In this document: piece by piece, positions 34,746-47,130 of the stretch
How the letters are laid out: every line of letters begins with the position of its first letter
How positions within the stretch are numbered: the stretch's first letter is position 1
Source of the DNA: Mauremys mutica
Lineage: Eukaryota > Chordata > Testudines > Geoemydidae
Assembly: GCF_020497125.1 (NCBI RefSeq)
Contig: NC_059077.1
Coordinates: 26,549,340 to 26,613,339 of the forward strand
DNA: 64,000 nucleotides
Direction: 5' to 3'
Notes under the pieces: model-generated
Seen by the model: only the letters and a program-made list of their open reading frames with translations
The model's database searches: none
Told to the model about the DNA's origin: nothing
Made by a program: the position numbers and the translations under genes

Positions 34746-36025
34746 AGTCTTTCTTTTGCACCTGCTACTCAAGAATTTCTGTTTGCTGTACTAATGTACA
34801 AGGCCTCACAGCACCCCCTGGAGGCAAAGAAGTCTTACCTGTATTTTAGGTTCAGAGAAACACCTAAATACCTTTGAGGATGTGGGTCTAAGTGACTTAC
34901 TTAAGGTCCTCCAACTCTTGTTAGCTGAAAGACCTCCTTCATCTCAATTTAATACATTTTCCAAAGCTGCTAGCAGATGGTGCTACTGCTGCCAAGATTA
35001 TTTTTCCCCCCGTAGTATCTGTTCTTAATAAAATACTTACTTTTGGTGCTTGAACACACTGAACCAAATTCTTCTCTGTTACCCTGGATGTAAATCAATG
35101 TAACTTTGGATTTACATCTGTACACCGAGAGCAGACTTTAGCTCTACACCACCTCTTCTGTTTTGCATTTGGTCTGTGTGCCACTGTGATCTTGACAATG
35201 ATTCAGCAGAGTTTTATAGAAAAGGGTGTGGTTCAGGGAGTACAGAAGAAAGGCCCCCCGAAGCCTGTTTTGCTCTGGGGCATAGCTTTGTTTTGTGCTG
35301 GAATTAGTAAATTATGCCTTCTGGGAAGGACCCAAGAGGGGCTTGGGTGGGACCTGAATTCATCCTGCCTGGGAAGGGAGCTCACCAGAGTACAAACCCA
35401 ACATTATTTTTTTGTTTAAACTTTGGTGGACTGGTATCAATGACTGGACTTCAATAACCCTTCAAATCCTTTGAATAACACACTGGATAACTTTTTAATA
35501 TACAACAACTTGGCCTATTTAACACTAATTATGTTACATTTGCTTATTGTGAGGTGCATTTGCCCTATGTGGACTTAATCATATAAATGAGCTAAATTGT
35601 TGTGGATCTTGAGTAGCAAAGGCCCTGAAGAAAACAAAGTTCTATTTTAGTCTGTCTTGGAGGTCTGAAAAGCACCTACCACGCCTTTAGTCCCTGCAGA
35701 AAGGATTGCCACATGAGTACCTGCTCGCATATTATGAATATGTCACTTTAAATCCTTCACTTCTGAATTTTTCTCCCAGTAACCAAGAGTGGGAAAGATT
35801 CCTGAAAGAAGGAGTGGGCAGGACAGCATTGGAGAGGTGATAGAAACAGTGACTCTGCCTAGAAATTAGAGCAACGGATTGGCTGTCAGGCAGTTTAGAA
35901 TATTCTGTTTTCAGGTGGCCGAGGAAAGGTGCATGCTGGAGAACACAGAAGAGGAACTACACACTGGGGGGCAGGATAAGGGGCAGACCTGGGTGAGGTG
36001 CAGAGGAAGTAGCTGCCTATACAGA
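34746..36025. other. Gene-free stretch
   Basis: No gene recognised. An old palindromic repeat fragment lies at 35055-35140 (ggatgtaaatcaatgtaact / ggatttacatctgtac). Confidence 0.55.
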
Positions 36026-36135
36026 GGGATTCCTAGACTCCAAGACCAGAAAGGATCACTGTGATCATCTAATCTGACCTCCTGTATAATGCAGGGTGTA
36101 TAGGACATTCCTGAAATAATTCATAGAGCGTAGTC
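36026..36135 (-). mobile_element. CR1 LINE tail fragment
   Basis: The plus strand reads tagactccaagaccagaaag, then gtgatcatctaatctgacct then cctgtataatgca, the complement of the CR1 tail seen at 34690-34740 and 55536-55600. Confidence 0.75.
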
Positions 36136-36835
36136 ACCCTCTTTATTGCACCTCTTAGGTTATGTTTGACTTTCCAAGTCCTCTACGTTTTCTTTAAAGG
36201 GATTTTCAAGGGTATGTATGTAAAATCTATAGTAAAAACAAATTCTATGGGTGTGCATGGGGTATAAGTAGAGCAGCAGTTGCACTAACATTTCTGCAAT
36301 TTCTCCTTGAGCGGTCCACAAAGTGAACTTGGTGATACTTGCTGTCATTTTTACAACTAGGCCACAAAAGGGAGAAATCCTTTATTTTTGGATTTTGTTA
36401 TGCCTTTTTCTGCAAAGTTAAAGAGCCACCTACTATCAGAAATCTCTTTCCCTCCCCTCTTCCCTCTCCCCAGGTATTTCTAGACTGTGATCATGTTACC
36501 TCTTAACTAGAGCTGATAGAAAAAAACTTTTTTTTTTCTTTCACAGAAGCTTTGGATTTTTTTTCAGTGGAAATTCCAAAACAAACTTTGCTTTGGAAAT
36601 GCTGCTGTGGTTCCTCACAGGAGTTGTAGTTCAGGTGCCTTGAGTTCCCATTAAATATAGGTCGGGATCCCTACTTAGACTACACCCATGACGCACCACA
36701 GTCTCCCACATGAGTCCGTGGCCAAAGTGAAAAACATTTTGATGGAAGTTTTTTGGAGCAGACTTACTCTTAATCATCTCGTGGATAACTAAATAGATTG
36801 AGCTTCATTAATCTCTTACTACAAGGCTTGTTTTC
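36136..36835. other. Gene-free stretch
   Basis: No gene recognised; AT-rich, possibly containing remnants linking the CR1 tail at 36026 to the CR1 body that starts near 36840. Confidence 0.45.
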
Positions 36836-36839
36836 CAGA

Positions 36840-38470
36840 CCTTGAATTTTTCTTCTAGTCTTTTCTGAACACTTTCTGATTTTCAATTTCCCTTTTGAAG
36901 AGCTGAAACCAAAGCTGAACACAGTATGCCAGTAATTGTCTCACTAATGTTGTATACAGAGGTAAAACTTAAACATATGAAGATTGTTTGTCCGCTTAGC
37001 TACCACATTTTGCTGGGAGCTCACATTCAGTTGGCCAGCTATTATACCCTTTTTCAGTGTCACTACATTCCAGGGTACAGTCCCCAGGTTAAGTGTGACC
37101 TGCATTCTTTGTTCTTACATGTATGACCTTGCATTTGGTTCTGTTAACGTGACTGCCCACCCTTCCATGTGATCCAATTCTATCTGTATAACTGACCCAT
37201 CCCCATGTGTCCAAGTTTAACTATTCCAAGATTTACTGATAAAATTTGCAGACGATACTGACTTATATTTTCTTCCAGCTCATTGATAAATATATTGAGT
37301 AGCATTGGGCCAAGAACAGGTTCCTGCTGGACCCCTGTAGAAACACCCCCTCTGGATGGCTATTCCCCAGTTACAATTAATTTTTGCAATCTGAGTTAAC
37401 CAGTTTTTAATACACTTAATGTGGGCTGCCTTGATTTTTGTATAGTGCTACTTTTTAAAAATCAGAATGCCATGTGGGATCATGTCAAATGCCAGATTTT
37501 TTTTCAATCAAATTTATCATCTCATTAAAAAAAAAAAAACAATCACTAGGTTGTTTGCCAAGATTTATATTCCATAAAACCATGTTGGTTGGTATTAGCT
37601 ATGCCACCATTTCTTAATTACTTACTAACTGCATCCCATATCTGCCTTTCCGTGACTTGTACCTGGAATCTGTCAGGCTAACTGGCCTATTTTCCCACAT
37701 CATCCTGTTTACCCTATTTAAATATTGGCACAACATTAGCTTTTCTCCAGCTCTCTGAAACTTTCCAAGTGTGCCAAGATTTGTTAAAAATCAACCTTAA
37801 TGATTCAAAGAGCTCCTAAGTCTATTTTTGTAATACTCTTGGACGCAAGTTTCAAAATGTTTAACTTTAATCGTTGCTGTTTCAGATCCTCCCTCATTAC
37901 TGATGGAACAGAACCAATTTCATTTTCACTGTGAGATATGAATGCAATATCCTGCTTCTTTCCAAGTCCAATACAGAAATATTTATTAAATACTTTTTGC
38001 ATCTTAGCTGTCAAATATCATACTTGATAATTTTACCATCCTTGTCTAGTATGAGACCTATACCATTTCTAGTATTTCATATATTCTTGATGTGTTTACA
38101 GAATTCCTCCTTATTGTTCTTAATTCAACTGAATAATTTTTTTATTAATACCCGGTACCTTTTAAGTTTCCTTATTATATGTCTTTATTTCCTACCAGTT
38201 TGTACTCATTGCTATCAGCTTCCCCATATTTCTGAGTGTGTTGATACAGCCTTTCCTTCCCTTCCTAATCAAGATGACTTTTAAGGAAAGCTGCCTTCTG
38301 TAACTGTGGAATTGTGTTTAAGCATTCTTAAACAATTTCCAATTATTCACATTTTTGTTTAAATACTTCCTCCCACTCAATTATGCTTATAATAGTTTGC
38401 ACATAGGCCCTTTATAAAGTGCTGTGTGTGTATAATATAATACTAGCAAGAACTATATTTTGTTTGTACA
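36840..38470 (-). mobile_element. Old CR1/L3-type LINE, reverse-transcriptase region
   Basis: Minus-strand translation recovers RT landmarks, notably TNQHGFMEYKSW (RT finger motif NQHGF, about 37550-37600). The order of segments (gttcctgctggacccc, caaatgccagatttt, aaccatgttggttgg) parallels the copy at 55536-57530. Many stops and frameshifts. Sequence as far as about 39010 (aatgccaatgatctcaaatt) may be the more 5' endonuclease part of the same element. Confidence 0.75.
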
Positions 38471-39054
38471 TAGCAAAGGAGATTATATTGTAATCTTGCA
38501 TTTAGGCAACCATCAACTTGTAACTCAGTGATCAATTCACCTTTTCCAGCAGAGGGCTAATATAAAACTATTACAACACTTCTGGTTTTAGAAAGTTACC
38601 TATAATTTTTAGAAACTCCAAAGATGATGATCTAGTAGCAATATAGAAACTTCAGCATGTGTATCCCAGAGTGAAACCCCCTGTTAATGCAGTTTTTTCT
38701 TTCTATACCTAGAGATGAGCAGCTTACTAACCCTGTTCCCTTGTCTCATTTAGGAGTCTATAGCAGATCCCCAGCAGTACACCTTCTTGTGATTTATCAC
38801 TTAGTACATTGATCCATAAACATTCCAGGTCCAGTCCCCCTGACCTATCAGTAACTCTAAAGGTACCCTTACCTGCTTTAATGTAGAATGCCATCCCTCT
38901 GCTCTTCTATCTTATTTAAAATCACTGGATGCACCCTATTTAACATTACAGTCATGTGACTCATGCCACTAGGTTTTAGTAAAATGCCAATGATCTCAAA
39001 TTTCCTTTCATAAATTAATATTTATTTTTACACCGTACACTACTTAAATCTGGG

Positions 39055-39122
39055 ATTCACTATGTATCTGTACTGCACCTAGTGCAATGGAGCCCCAATC
39101 TTGGTTGAGGACTCTAGGTGCT
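39055..39122 (+). repeat. Old LINE/MIR tail repeat, left half (host of LTR)
   Basis: gtactgcacctagtgcaatg, then gagccccaatcttgg and gactctaggtgct. It stops at the LTR and resumes after it with acagtaatatgaaa; compare the uninterrupted aagtgctactgtaatctaaa at 28619-28638. Confidence 0.65.
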
Positions 39123-39945
39123 TGTGATGGGGTGCACCAGGCCCTTTTAGGCTCCCTGCTGGAGGCCTCGCAATCTTACCACACCCTGCCCCAGGAAAAG
39201 GAGCAGTGAAGGTGGGTCCTCCAGGCCTGCCTAAAAAGGCTGCAGGGAAGCAGCCAATTGGAGCACAGCAGGCTCAGATAAAAGGTGCTGCGGAGGCTGA
39301 GCACATCAGTTGCTGGCTGGGACCAGAAGGGGGAAGAAGGACTGAAAGGCTACCAAACTCCACAGGTAAAGAGGCCTGGAAGAGACCCTGTTCAAGCAGG
39401 GAACAGACAGAGAGCCCTCCGGTAACGGTGAAAAGGAAGGAGCTATGTGGAAAGTGGCCCAGGGAATAGTATCAGCAACTACTACAGGAAGCAGTGTGTT
39501 GCTGCTATTTATAGGGTCCCTGGGTTGGCACTCATAATAGTGGGCAAGCCTGGGTTCTCCCACTGGCAGGGTGGCATAAGCCCTGAAAAGGGGATAAGGC
39601 TTATTTAGAGGCCCAAGTGAAGGGTAGGATTTAGAGTCTCTGGGGGAAAGCCCAGGAGGTACTGCTCTATAGGGCAGACACTGACTTAAAGCTAGCCCAG
39701 AAGGGGCTGAGGGCTGAGCCCAGAGACAGGGCTAAAGATGGTAACAAGGGCACAGGCCCTGTTGGATCTTCCTCCCGGAAGGGGTTCCTTCATGTGTTTA
39801 GACTATGTGAAACTCGGCCAGAGAGCTGAGCCACTGAAGACCTGCCTGATGATGGCAACAGCCCACAGGAGGGAGGGAGGGAGAGTGAATGAGTTCACAC
39901 CCAGTTGTCAGGAAGTGCTCACGAGAGGAGAGTCTCCTCATCACA
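39123..39945. mobile_element. Solo LTR (823 bp) with target duplication
   Basis: The ends TGTGATG and CATCACA are perfect 7-bp inverted repeats. The flanks gtgct (39118-39122) and gtact (39946-39950) agree at 4 of 5 bases. The insertion falls inside an older repeat whose uninterrupted relative is present at 28.6 kb, which confirms both borders. No retroviral coding sequence. Orientation is uncertain; ataaaagg at 39279-39286 could be a plus-strand TATA element. Confidence 0.82.
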
Positions 39946-40016
39946 GTACTACAGTAATATGAAATTGTCCCTCAACTGAGTAAGAGGGAATGTCAGGCCT
40001 TGCAGGTCTGCTTCCT

Positions 40017-40024
40017 ATTGGAGG
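40017..40024 (+). repeat. hAT target-site duplication, left
   Basis: attggagg, repeated exactly at 40433-40440. Confidence 0.93.
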
Positions 40025-40432
40025 CAGGGCCGGCTCCGGAGCCCAGCGGGGCAAGCACCCGCCTGGGGCGGCCCTTTCCCGGGGGGGCGGCAGGCTGGGC
40101 CGCAGTCATGCCTGCGGGAGGTCCACCAGAGCCCCGGGAGCAGCGGACCTGCCGCAGGCATGACTGCGGAGGGGACGCTCGGCCGGCGGCCCCAGCGGAC
40201 CTCCCGCGGGCATGACTGCGGACGGTTCGCTGGTCCGGCAGCTCGGCTGGACCTCCCGCGGGCATGCCTGCGGCAGCTCAACCGGAGCCACCGGACCCGG
40301 GAGGTCCAGCCGAGCTGCACGACCAGCAGACCCTCCGCAGTCATGCCCGTGGGAGGTCTGCTGCTCCTGCGGCTCGGGGGCGCCTCCCGGGCATGACTGC
40401 TTGGGGCGGCCAAATTTGTAGAGCCGCCCCTG
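40025..40432. mobile_element. Fold-back hAT-type element, expanded copy (408 bp)
   Basis: Termini cagggccggctccgg / tagagccgcccctg, perfect 8-bp duplications attggagg. It is longer than its relatives because the internal unit (gcgggcatgcctgcgg-like, cggcagctcggctggacct-like) is repeated several times in both orientations. Extremely GC-rich (gggggggcggcaggctggg), so all six frames are open for long distances; none of these frames is a gene. Confidence 0.94.
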
Positions 40433-40440
40433 ATTGGAGG

Positions 40441-42949
40441 AGAAATCAGTGGTGCAGAGTCTGGGTATATTCTTAGTGCAACTTGTTTATTTTACACTGT
40501 TCACATGAGTCCTGGAACAGTGGTGGTCACAAACAGTATGCAGGCAGTCACTCTTCAGAGAAATTGCTGTGATCAGATTCCTGAAGACTAAAGATTTGGT
40601 CACTAAGAAAAAACTTGTAGTACTATGTGCCCTACCATAAAAATAGCATTGTTCACTGTCTGGTACTTGCTCACTTTGAGTAAAGGAGAAAAAGCCCAAA
40701 ATTGTACCTCCCTGGGTCAAATCCTGCCATGTCTTGAATTCAGTGGGGCTACAAAGGGTGTATTTCAGGCTACATGTTGCTCTTGCTTATACCAGTGTAA
40801 AGCTGGGGTAATGTCATTAGAATAAATGCAGTTTTTCCAGGTTTACATTCAAGTAATAGAGTAGAACTTTCCGTTTGGACATTAATCTACTGATGTCTGT
40901 AGCAGACAAAGGGTTACAGGAACTGGGAAAAACATAGGAACAGATCCTTTGTCCTTATCCTCAATGAAGTTACAACTTGCCCTCTTTATTATAGTATTCA
41001 TCTGGAATGAGGAACTGAAGCTTCTCTCCTGGATAAGATCAGGTACTAAATTGGGATTCCCAGGTGTTTCAAATTATGGATAGAATATGTTAACAGTGTG
41101 CCCATGAAAAAGCAAAATATTATTACAGTAACCAGGACACGTGTGCTTGGGAGCTGCCAGACTGAATTGGAGCTTAACAATATTCTTTTCCTACCTGGTT
41201 TTCAGAAAAAAGCAACTAAAATGTAGGCAGCTCTCAGCCATCCTGGTGAGCTGTGCTCTAGTCTTTCTGACCACATAATTAACACTTTCAAAACTCACTC
41301 TGAATCAGGCACACAGTTAACAGCTCAAATGTTTGAGCATATCAGAGCAGGGAATGAGCTGGATTCTTCATGGAGAGCTGGAGAAGGATCTTGATTGCTG
41401 AAGCTCCCAGAAACCTGACAGATCAGTGGTTCATCAGTCCCTGTACATTATCTCTGTTTTAGTGCAAGTCTCTAGCAATGCCTTAAACTTGATTTCTGCC
41501 CCCACAGAATAACTAAGCCCTACGGAAGCATTGTATTGTCCCCTCCTTGAGCAGAGGATACCGGGATCTGCAGTTGCTGCACTCCTACAAGTATCTGCTG
41601 ACACCAGTGGTGGAGGCTATAGGAATGTGACTAGAGCAGAAAAATATGTTGCCATAGGGGGTGGATCTAAAAACATAGAGCTTCCGTGGATAGGGGAATT
41701 GTTGGGCTAGGATGGCTGAACACCTTGCCAATTCTAGGGCTGGGGAATCCATTTTCCACCAGGTGGAACAATTCGGTGAAAGCTGTCACTGACTTTTGTG
41801 TCCATTATGCCGATTCTCTTCATGTAGGGGATGATTTGAAACATCATGAATGTTGTTTAGATGCATTGCAATCTTTGATATGATCTGTGTATTAACAGCA
41901 CTACCTTCAATAGGAATGCAGAATCAGTTCTAGCACACTTATGAAGGTTATGAACCTTAAAGATTATTCAGTGTGTGGGTAGAAAATACCCCTATCTTAT
42001 GCTGAAACCTTGTTAAGTCTGCAGGCAGAGGGATCCCTCCATGCATGGATCCCAGGCTCCATGCATGAAAGGGGGTAGGAGTCCATGTGTCCGTCCAGCC
42101 TCTGTGCCTTGCAGAGAGCTTTCCACCAATGGAAAGGAGCAGGAGCAAGGCTAGAGATGTATGCATCATTCCCTATGGTGCATACAGAGGAAAGCATTAA
42201 ATTTCCTGTGGAGGCTTCTCAAAGTGGAGCCCCACAGACAGGAACTCTCTTGGGGTGGAAACCATAGCTGTAGTGGACTGCACACCCAGGAAGTCAGAGC
42301 AGAGCCACAGTGGGAGCTATTGTGGAGGATCAGGACCTCAGAGTGGATGGCCTTACACTTCCGGTGTATCCCAAAAGATCTCAGGATTTGGGGGCTGGAC
42401 TCCTATGGCTTTCTATTTCCTTTCATGAGGGACAAAACATTTCCCTTGGGGAAGAATTTGTAAGAAACTGAGGGGAACATTGTCATAGAGTCCGCATCGT
42501 CATTCTGTTGTTTTGGGGTAGCGGTACAGTTTAGTCCGCAGTTTGTACTGAGCTGGTTGTTTTGAGTCATCTCTCTCTCCTTTTCCTCTGTGCATCTGCA
42601 ATATCCCTTTTGAAGTAATGTGTTTGTTTTCCAAGTTAGTATTTTCCCTGCTATTTAGATATAACCATTGTATGTGTCCCTAACGTTCTTCAACAAGGCC
42701 TCTTTATTACAGTCTGAGCAAATAATTTCTAAGAAATGTGAATTTGGATTTACCCTTTAATTTAGTTGAATAGTAGTTGTATTTGATCAAAATTAAACTA
42801 GGCAATAAGCTGAAACTCTGTACACTCCAATGGATTTAATTGAGCTATGTACTTCCTCCATGTACATATTATTGAAAGAGCTCATAAAATTTGTTCTTGC
42901 TCTTGGTTCTTTATAAAAAAGAGACCTCAATATGTTATTTAAAAATCAA
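40441..42949. other. Gene-free stretch
   Basis: No gene recognised. An old repeat fragment lies at about 40700-40830 (cttataccagtgtaaagctg), and a small repeat of ctccatgcatg occurs twice at 42037-42065. The rest is unassigned. Confidence 0.5.
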
Positions 42950-43085
42950 AGGTCAGATTCCAATACCCTAACTCTTATTGAATGGTATTTTTCTCTATGA
43001 ATATCCTTACTGAAACCAACAGCACTGCTCAGAGTAAGTTGGTACTCAGTTTGAATAAGTATCAGACTTGGGGCCCAATGAGTTT
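42950..43085. repeat. Old palindromic repeat
   Basis: gtcagattccaataccctaa then ctcttattgaatggta on the left, and ggtactcagtttgaataagt then atcagacttggggccc on the right, are near complements. A decayed fold-back element. Confidence 0.5.
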
Positions 43086-43194
43086 ATTCAAGAAGTGTTC
43101 ACTGTAAGGGCTACAGCATCTAGCCCAAATAAATCATAACATTTCTGTTTCTGCAGAATCTGAAGGGGGCAATGGGCAGTGTACATCTGTATCT

Positions 43195-43330
43195 AATATT
43201 TGGGGTATAGCACTGGACTGGCAGTGAGGACCTGAGCTCTCTCCCTGGCTCTGTCAAATCATCTATGACTTTGGACTAATCTTAATCTCAAACTTTCAGA
43301 CATGGCCTCTGATTTTGGTTGTCTCGTCTT
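43195..43330 (+). repeat. MIR fragment
   Basis: atagcactggactggcagtg, gacctgagctct, ccctggctctgtcaaatc correspond to the tRNA-derived 5' part and start of the core of MIR. Confidence 0.6.
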
Positions 43331-44581
43331 TGGGTGTGCAACTTAAGATACAAAATGAAGGTTGGAGGATCAGTCTCTCATTCTTCTGGTGGTGGTTGTC
43401 TCCTTCAGACTGCAGTCCAAGAATCTCCTCATTATCTGACAGCTAAAATACAAAGTCCAAATGGGTTTTACTGAACTTAATTGGTGGATTTTTGACACTG
43501 GAAAGATATAAGAGGACAAAGGGCCTGATCTTGGAAGGTGTTGAGCATCTGCAGAGGCCTACTGAGAGCCCTTATTTCTGAGCCTGCATTTCTGACCTAT
43601 AGAAGAGATCCTTTATATGGTCAACGTTTACAACAGCCTTCAACAACTTCAGAAAGGAACAGCTATGGCTTTAAAGGATTCTGGGTTTTAAAAGGATTAA
43701 GAAAAGATTGAGTTTCTTTTGTTAATTTAGCTGAACTTTGTCCCCATCACTTTGGTGCCAAAACAGTCAGCAAGTTCCTTTATGCTTTGAACAATATACA
43801 CTATTGTGGTGTTAAATGTAAGTGACCATTGGATTAGTTACATTTTAATAACTGATGTATGGTAGAAAAGTTATTTGATAACATCAGTAAAAATATATAT
43901 ATAAAATGTCTCTTACTGTGAATTGCTTATTCTTATATATTTACTGTTTTGTAATGGAAATTTGTTTTGGATTAAACTGTATGCTTTAGGCACAGGTAAC
44001 TATTTGGTGCCTGTATGGTGCATTATACAGTTATGTATGAAAATCATGGTATGTACTATTTACAGTTACTAGCCAGGGCCCCTCTTCTGCTAATACAGCC
44101 ATGGAGGGTGATCTCTGCACCTGCATGGAGCCCTGTTGCCTTCAGTGTTTTCTTCCATCCTACACAGACATTAACCAGCATAGAGCCAGTGGCAGAAGTG
44201 AAGCTTAGGGACCTACTCCTACATGTGGATCTGCTAGAGGAGAGTGTTTGAACTCCACAGGGCAAGGGCTCCATTCTAGCAGATCTGGATGCAGGATCAA
44301 GCCTAGCCATGTGCATGTTTATGTTACTGTTTAAGCAGTAAGAGATGGTCTGGCTCCCCCTACTTATTTTTGGGTTCTCATCTCATCAGTGTATTCGGCT
44401 TGCTGTGGTTATATATTCCTCATGATCATACACGTACATCTCTTCTTCCTGCATATTTCACAATTACCTACTTATATTCTACATCTTTTCAAACCATTTT
44501 AACTTCATGAACCACAGCCAGCCTGACAGTCATCAAGTAGGCTACTGTATGCCCATGATAACCTTCATGTTGCATATATAT
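43331..44581. other. Gene-free stretch
   Basis: No gene recognised; AT-rich, with short atatatata near 43893-43902. Confidence 0.55.
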
Positions 44582-44714
44582 CAGTATAAATCTTATACAG
44601 GATAAACTCATAAATTGTTCACCCTCTATAACACTGATAGAGAGAGATGCACAGCTGTTTGCTCCCCCAGGAATTAATTACTAACTCTGGGTCAATTAAT
44701 AAGCAAAACATGAT

Positions 44715-44720
44715 TTTATT
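44715..44720 (-). terminator. LTR poly(A) signal AATAAA
   Basis: The plus strand reads tttatt inside tgattttattaag. Spacing to the TATA box is matched in the other LTR copy. Confidence 0.6.
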
Positions 44721-45005
44721 AAGTATAAAAAGTAGGATTTAAGTGGTTCCAAGTAATAACAGACAGAACAAAGTAAATTACTGAACAAAAACACACAAGT
44801 CTAAGCCTAATACAGTAGGAAACTAAATGCAAGCAAATCTCACCCTCAGATGTTCCAATAAGCTTATTTCACAGACTAGACTCCTTCCTAGTCTGGGTTG
44901 AGCAATCACTCACAGCCCTGTAGTTACTGTCCTTTGTTCCAGTTTCTTTCAGGCATCTCTTTGGGGTGGAGCCAGCTGAAGACAAAATGGAGGGGTTTCC
45001 AGGGT

Positions 45006-45014
45006 CTTTTATAT
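45006..45014 (-). promoter_or_regulatory. LTR TATA box
   Basis: The minus strand reads ATATAAAAG within AGAATATAAAAGACCCTGG. Confidence 0.65.
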
Positions 45015-45529
45015 TCTTTCTCTTCAGGGTGGAAACCACTGTGTTCTCCTGTGCAAAATCACAGCAACAAGATGGCATATGTAGCCACCTGGGCAAGTCA
45101 CATGTTTATGAGTGATTCAGCTTTTTGCAGGCCGATGCCATTGTTTACATGTTAGTTTGACCGTTCCCAGGAAAGCTCAAATAGCTCCCAAAGTCCGTTG
45201 CTAGTTAAGTGGTCCCAATTACTTGAATAACCCCTTTACACTATGTTGACCAAATCTGCCTTATGTGCTTCCTACAGCAAACACTTTAAATACGAGCATA
45301 AAGCTAACACTCATAACTTCAGATAAAAAATGATATATGCATACAAATAGGATGAATATATTCAGTGGATCATAACCTTTGCAAAGATATGTTGCATGGC
45401 ATATCTAGCATAAAACATATTCCAGTTATGTCATATTTACACTCAGAAACATATTTCTATAAAGCATCATGGGGAGCAACGTCACACCTCCCACTTGGTG
45501 TGTGTTGCAACTCCCATCTTTTCATGTGC

Positions 45530-45655
45530 TGTATATTTATACCTGCTTACTGTATTTTCCACTCCATGCATCAGATGAAGTGGGTTATATCCCACGAAAG
45601 CTTATGCTCACATAAGTTTGTTAGTCTCTAAGATGCCAGAAGGACTCCTCGTTGT
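45530..45655 (+). repeat. Retroelement tail with hammerhead-like hairpin, second copy
   Basis: ctgcttactgtattttccac, ccatgcatcagatgaagtgg, aagtttgttagtctctaag and ggactcctcgttgtttt, colinear with 25855-25985. Confidence 0.7.
45572..45609 (+). ncRNA. Hammerhead-ribozyme-like fold, copy B
   Basis: Core CAGAUGA, extra A, stem II GUGGG / CCCAC (5 pairs, loop UUAUAU), GAAA at 45596-45599, mini stem III AGC / GCU with loop UUAU, C at 45609. The U4 position is A here. Stem I is not evident. Confidence 0.38.
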
Positions 45656-46620
45656 TTTAAAAGTATCAATGCAAATCTTTAAGAAACATTGTAGATTTCT
45701 GTTGATCTGGAATTATAAATGGGTTTCTGTTCTTTCAGGTACAGCACTTTCAATAACTCCATGTTTTATGACCTATTTTTAAGCAAACAACACAGAATGA
45801 AGTAGAATTACAGTAAGTATATTCTACTTGCTATAAAAAGAGCAGATAAATTATAGCATCATGATGATGTTTTTAAACTGCAATCTGAATCATGGTTATC
45901 CAAAGATACCACCTAGGGGTTTCATTTGGTACTGTAAAATATTAACCTTTTATACATTGCATACAAAGCTAATTGACAATTAGTGGCAGCACTTGGTGGC
46001 TGTAAGTTAGCTAGTTACACAAGAAAAGAATTCCAGCCAGTCATACTCCAGAAATTCAAACATTATCACCACTGGCAAATGCCAGGGCCAGATTTTGATA
46101 GATTCTGCTCATCCATACCCACACAACCTCATTTCTTATGCAGTAGAGGTGCATGCTACAGGCAGAGTAAATGCTTATATGCAAAAGTCAACAGACTTTT
46201 ATCAATGCTTAGATAGAAGACAGCTGAGAGTAGATAGTGGCCCATTGTTTATATAGTGATAGGAAAGACTCAAGTTATTAAGAGTTCAGTTTGGCTGCTT
46301 GTATGAACTATCTGACCCTCTTGAGTCTATAAAACTAAGTGGAAATTTTACAAGAACAGAATCTCTAATGATCTGGGCCTAGTCCTGGCTAGAAATACAG
46401 TCACAACACCTTATCTGATGCACTCTTTTAGTGCTACCCAGGAACTAAACTTTTACCGCCTTCTGCTCCAAATGCAAGACACACTTCTTTGTACTGCCTT
46501 CTAACAAACTTACAGCAGCATAGATATTTAAAAACTGCAACCAAAACAAAACAATGCGCACACAATTCTCCTCATGGGGGAGAGGGTTAGAGAGAAAACA
46601 AACCACAAACAGACATTAGC
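45656..46620. other. Gene-free stretch
   Basis: No gene or repeat recognised; AT-rich. Confidence 0.55.
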
Positions 46621-47130
46621 CATAGAATGATAGAATCTCAGGGTTGGAAGGGACCTCAGAAGGTCATCTAGTCCAACCCCCAGCTCAAAACAGGACCAAT
46701 CCCCAACTAAATCATCCCAGCCAGGGCTTTGTCAAGCTGGGCCTTAAAAACTTCTAAGGTAGGAGATTCCACCACCTCCCTAGGTAACCCATTCCAGCGC
46801 TTTACCACCCTCCTAGTGAAATAGTGTTTCCTAATATCCAACCTAAACCTCCCCCACTGCAACTTGAGACCATTACTCCTTGTTCTGTCATCTGCTACCA
46901 CTGAGAACAGTCTAGCTCCATCCTCTTTGGAACCCCCCTTTTCAGGTAATTGAAAGCAGCTATCAAATCCCCCCTCATTCTTCTCTTCTACAGACTAGAT
47001 AATCCCAGTTCCCTCAGACTATCCTCATAAATCATGTGCTCCAGCCCCCTAATCATTTTTGTTGCCCTCTGCTGGATTCTTTCCAGTTTTTCCACATCCT
47101 TTTTGTAGTGTGGGGCTCAAAACTGGATAC
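46621..47130 (-). mobile_element. CR1 LINE 3' end
   Basis: The plus strand starts catagaatgatagaatctca (complement of the CR1 tail) and runs through the RT C-terminus, with minus-strand segments [16 protein letters not shown] and [15 protein letters not shown] (46707-46901). Same subfamily as 8303-9205, 5'-truncated near 47130. It carries the terminal conserved region but no catalytic RT box. Confidence 0.93.

Larger units (their letters stand above)
44582..45486 (-). mobile_element. Endogenous-retrovirus-type LTR, second copy
   Basis: On the minus strand it begins TGTGACGTTGCTCCCC at 45486, with a TATA box at 45006-45014 (ATATAAAAG) and a poly(A) signal at 44715-44720 (AATAAA), 292 bp downstream. 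The layout equals that of the LTR at 5511-6664. Downstream gagcaaacagctgtgcatc and atctctctctatcagtg are typical of this turtle LTR. The 3' end seems truncated near 44582. No coding region adjoins. Confidence 0.75.

Noticed and set aside
40000..40413. Six overlapping open frames up to 132 codons
   Set aside because: They coincide with the expanded fold-back hAT element; frames are open on both strands because the sequence is almost free of A and T.
42037..42065. Repeated ctccatgcatg near a ggatcc palindrome
   Set aside because: Too short; a chance local duplication is enough to explain it.
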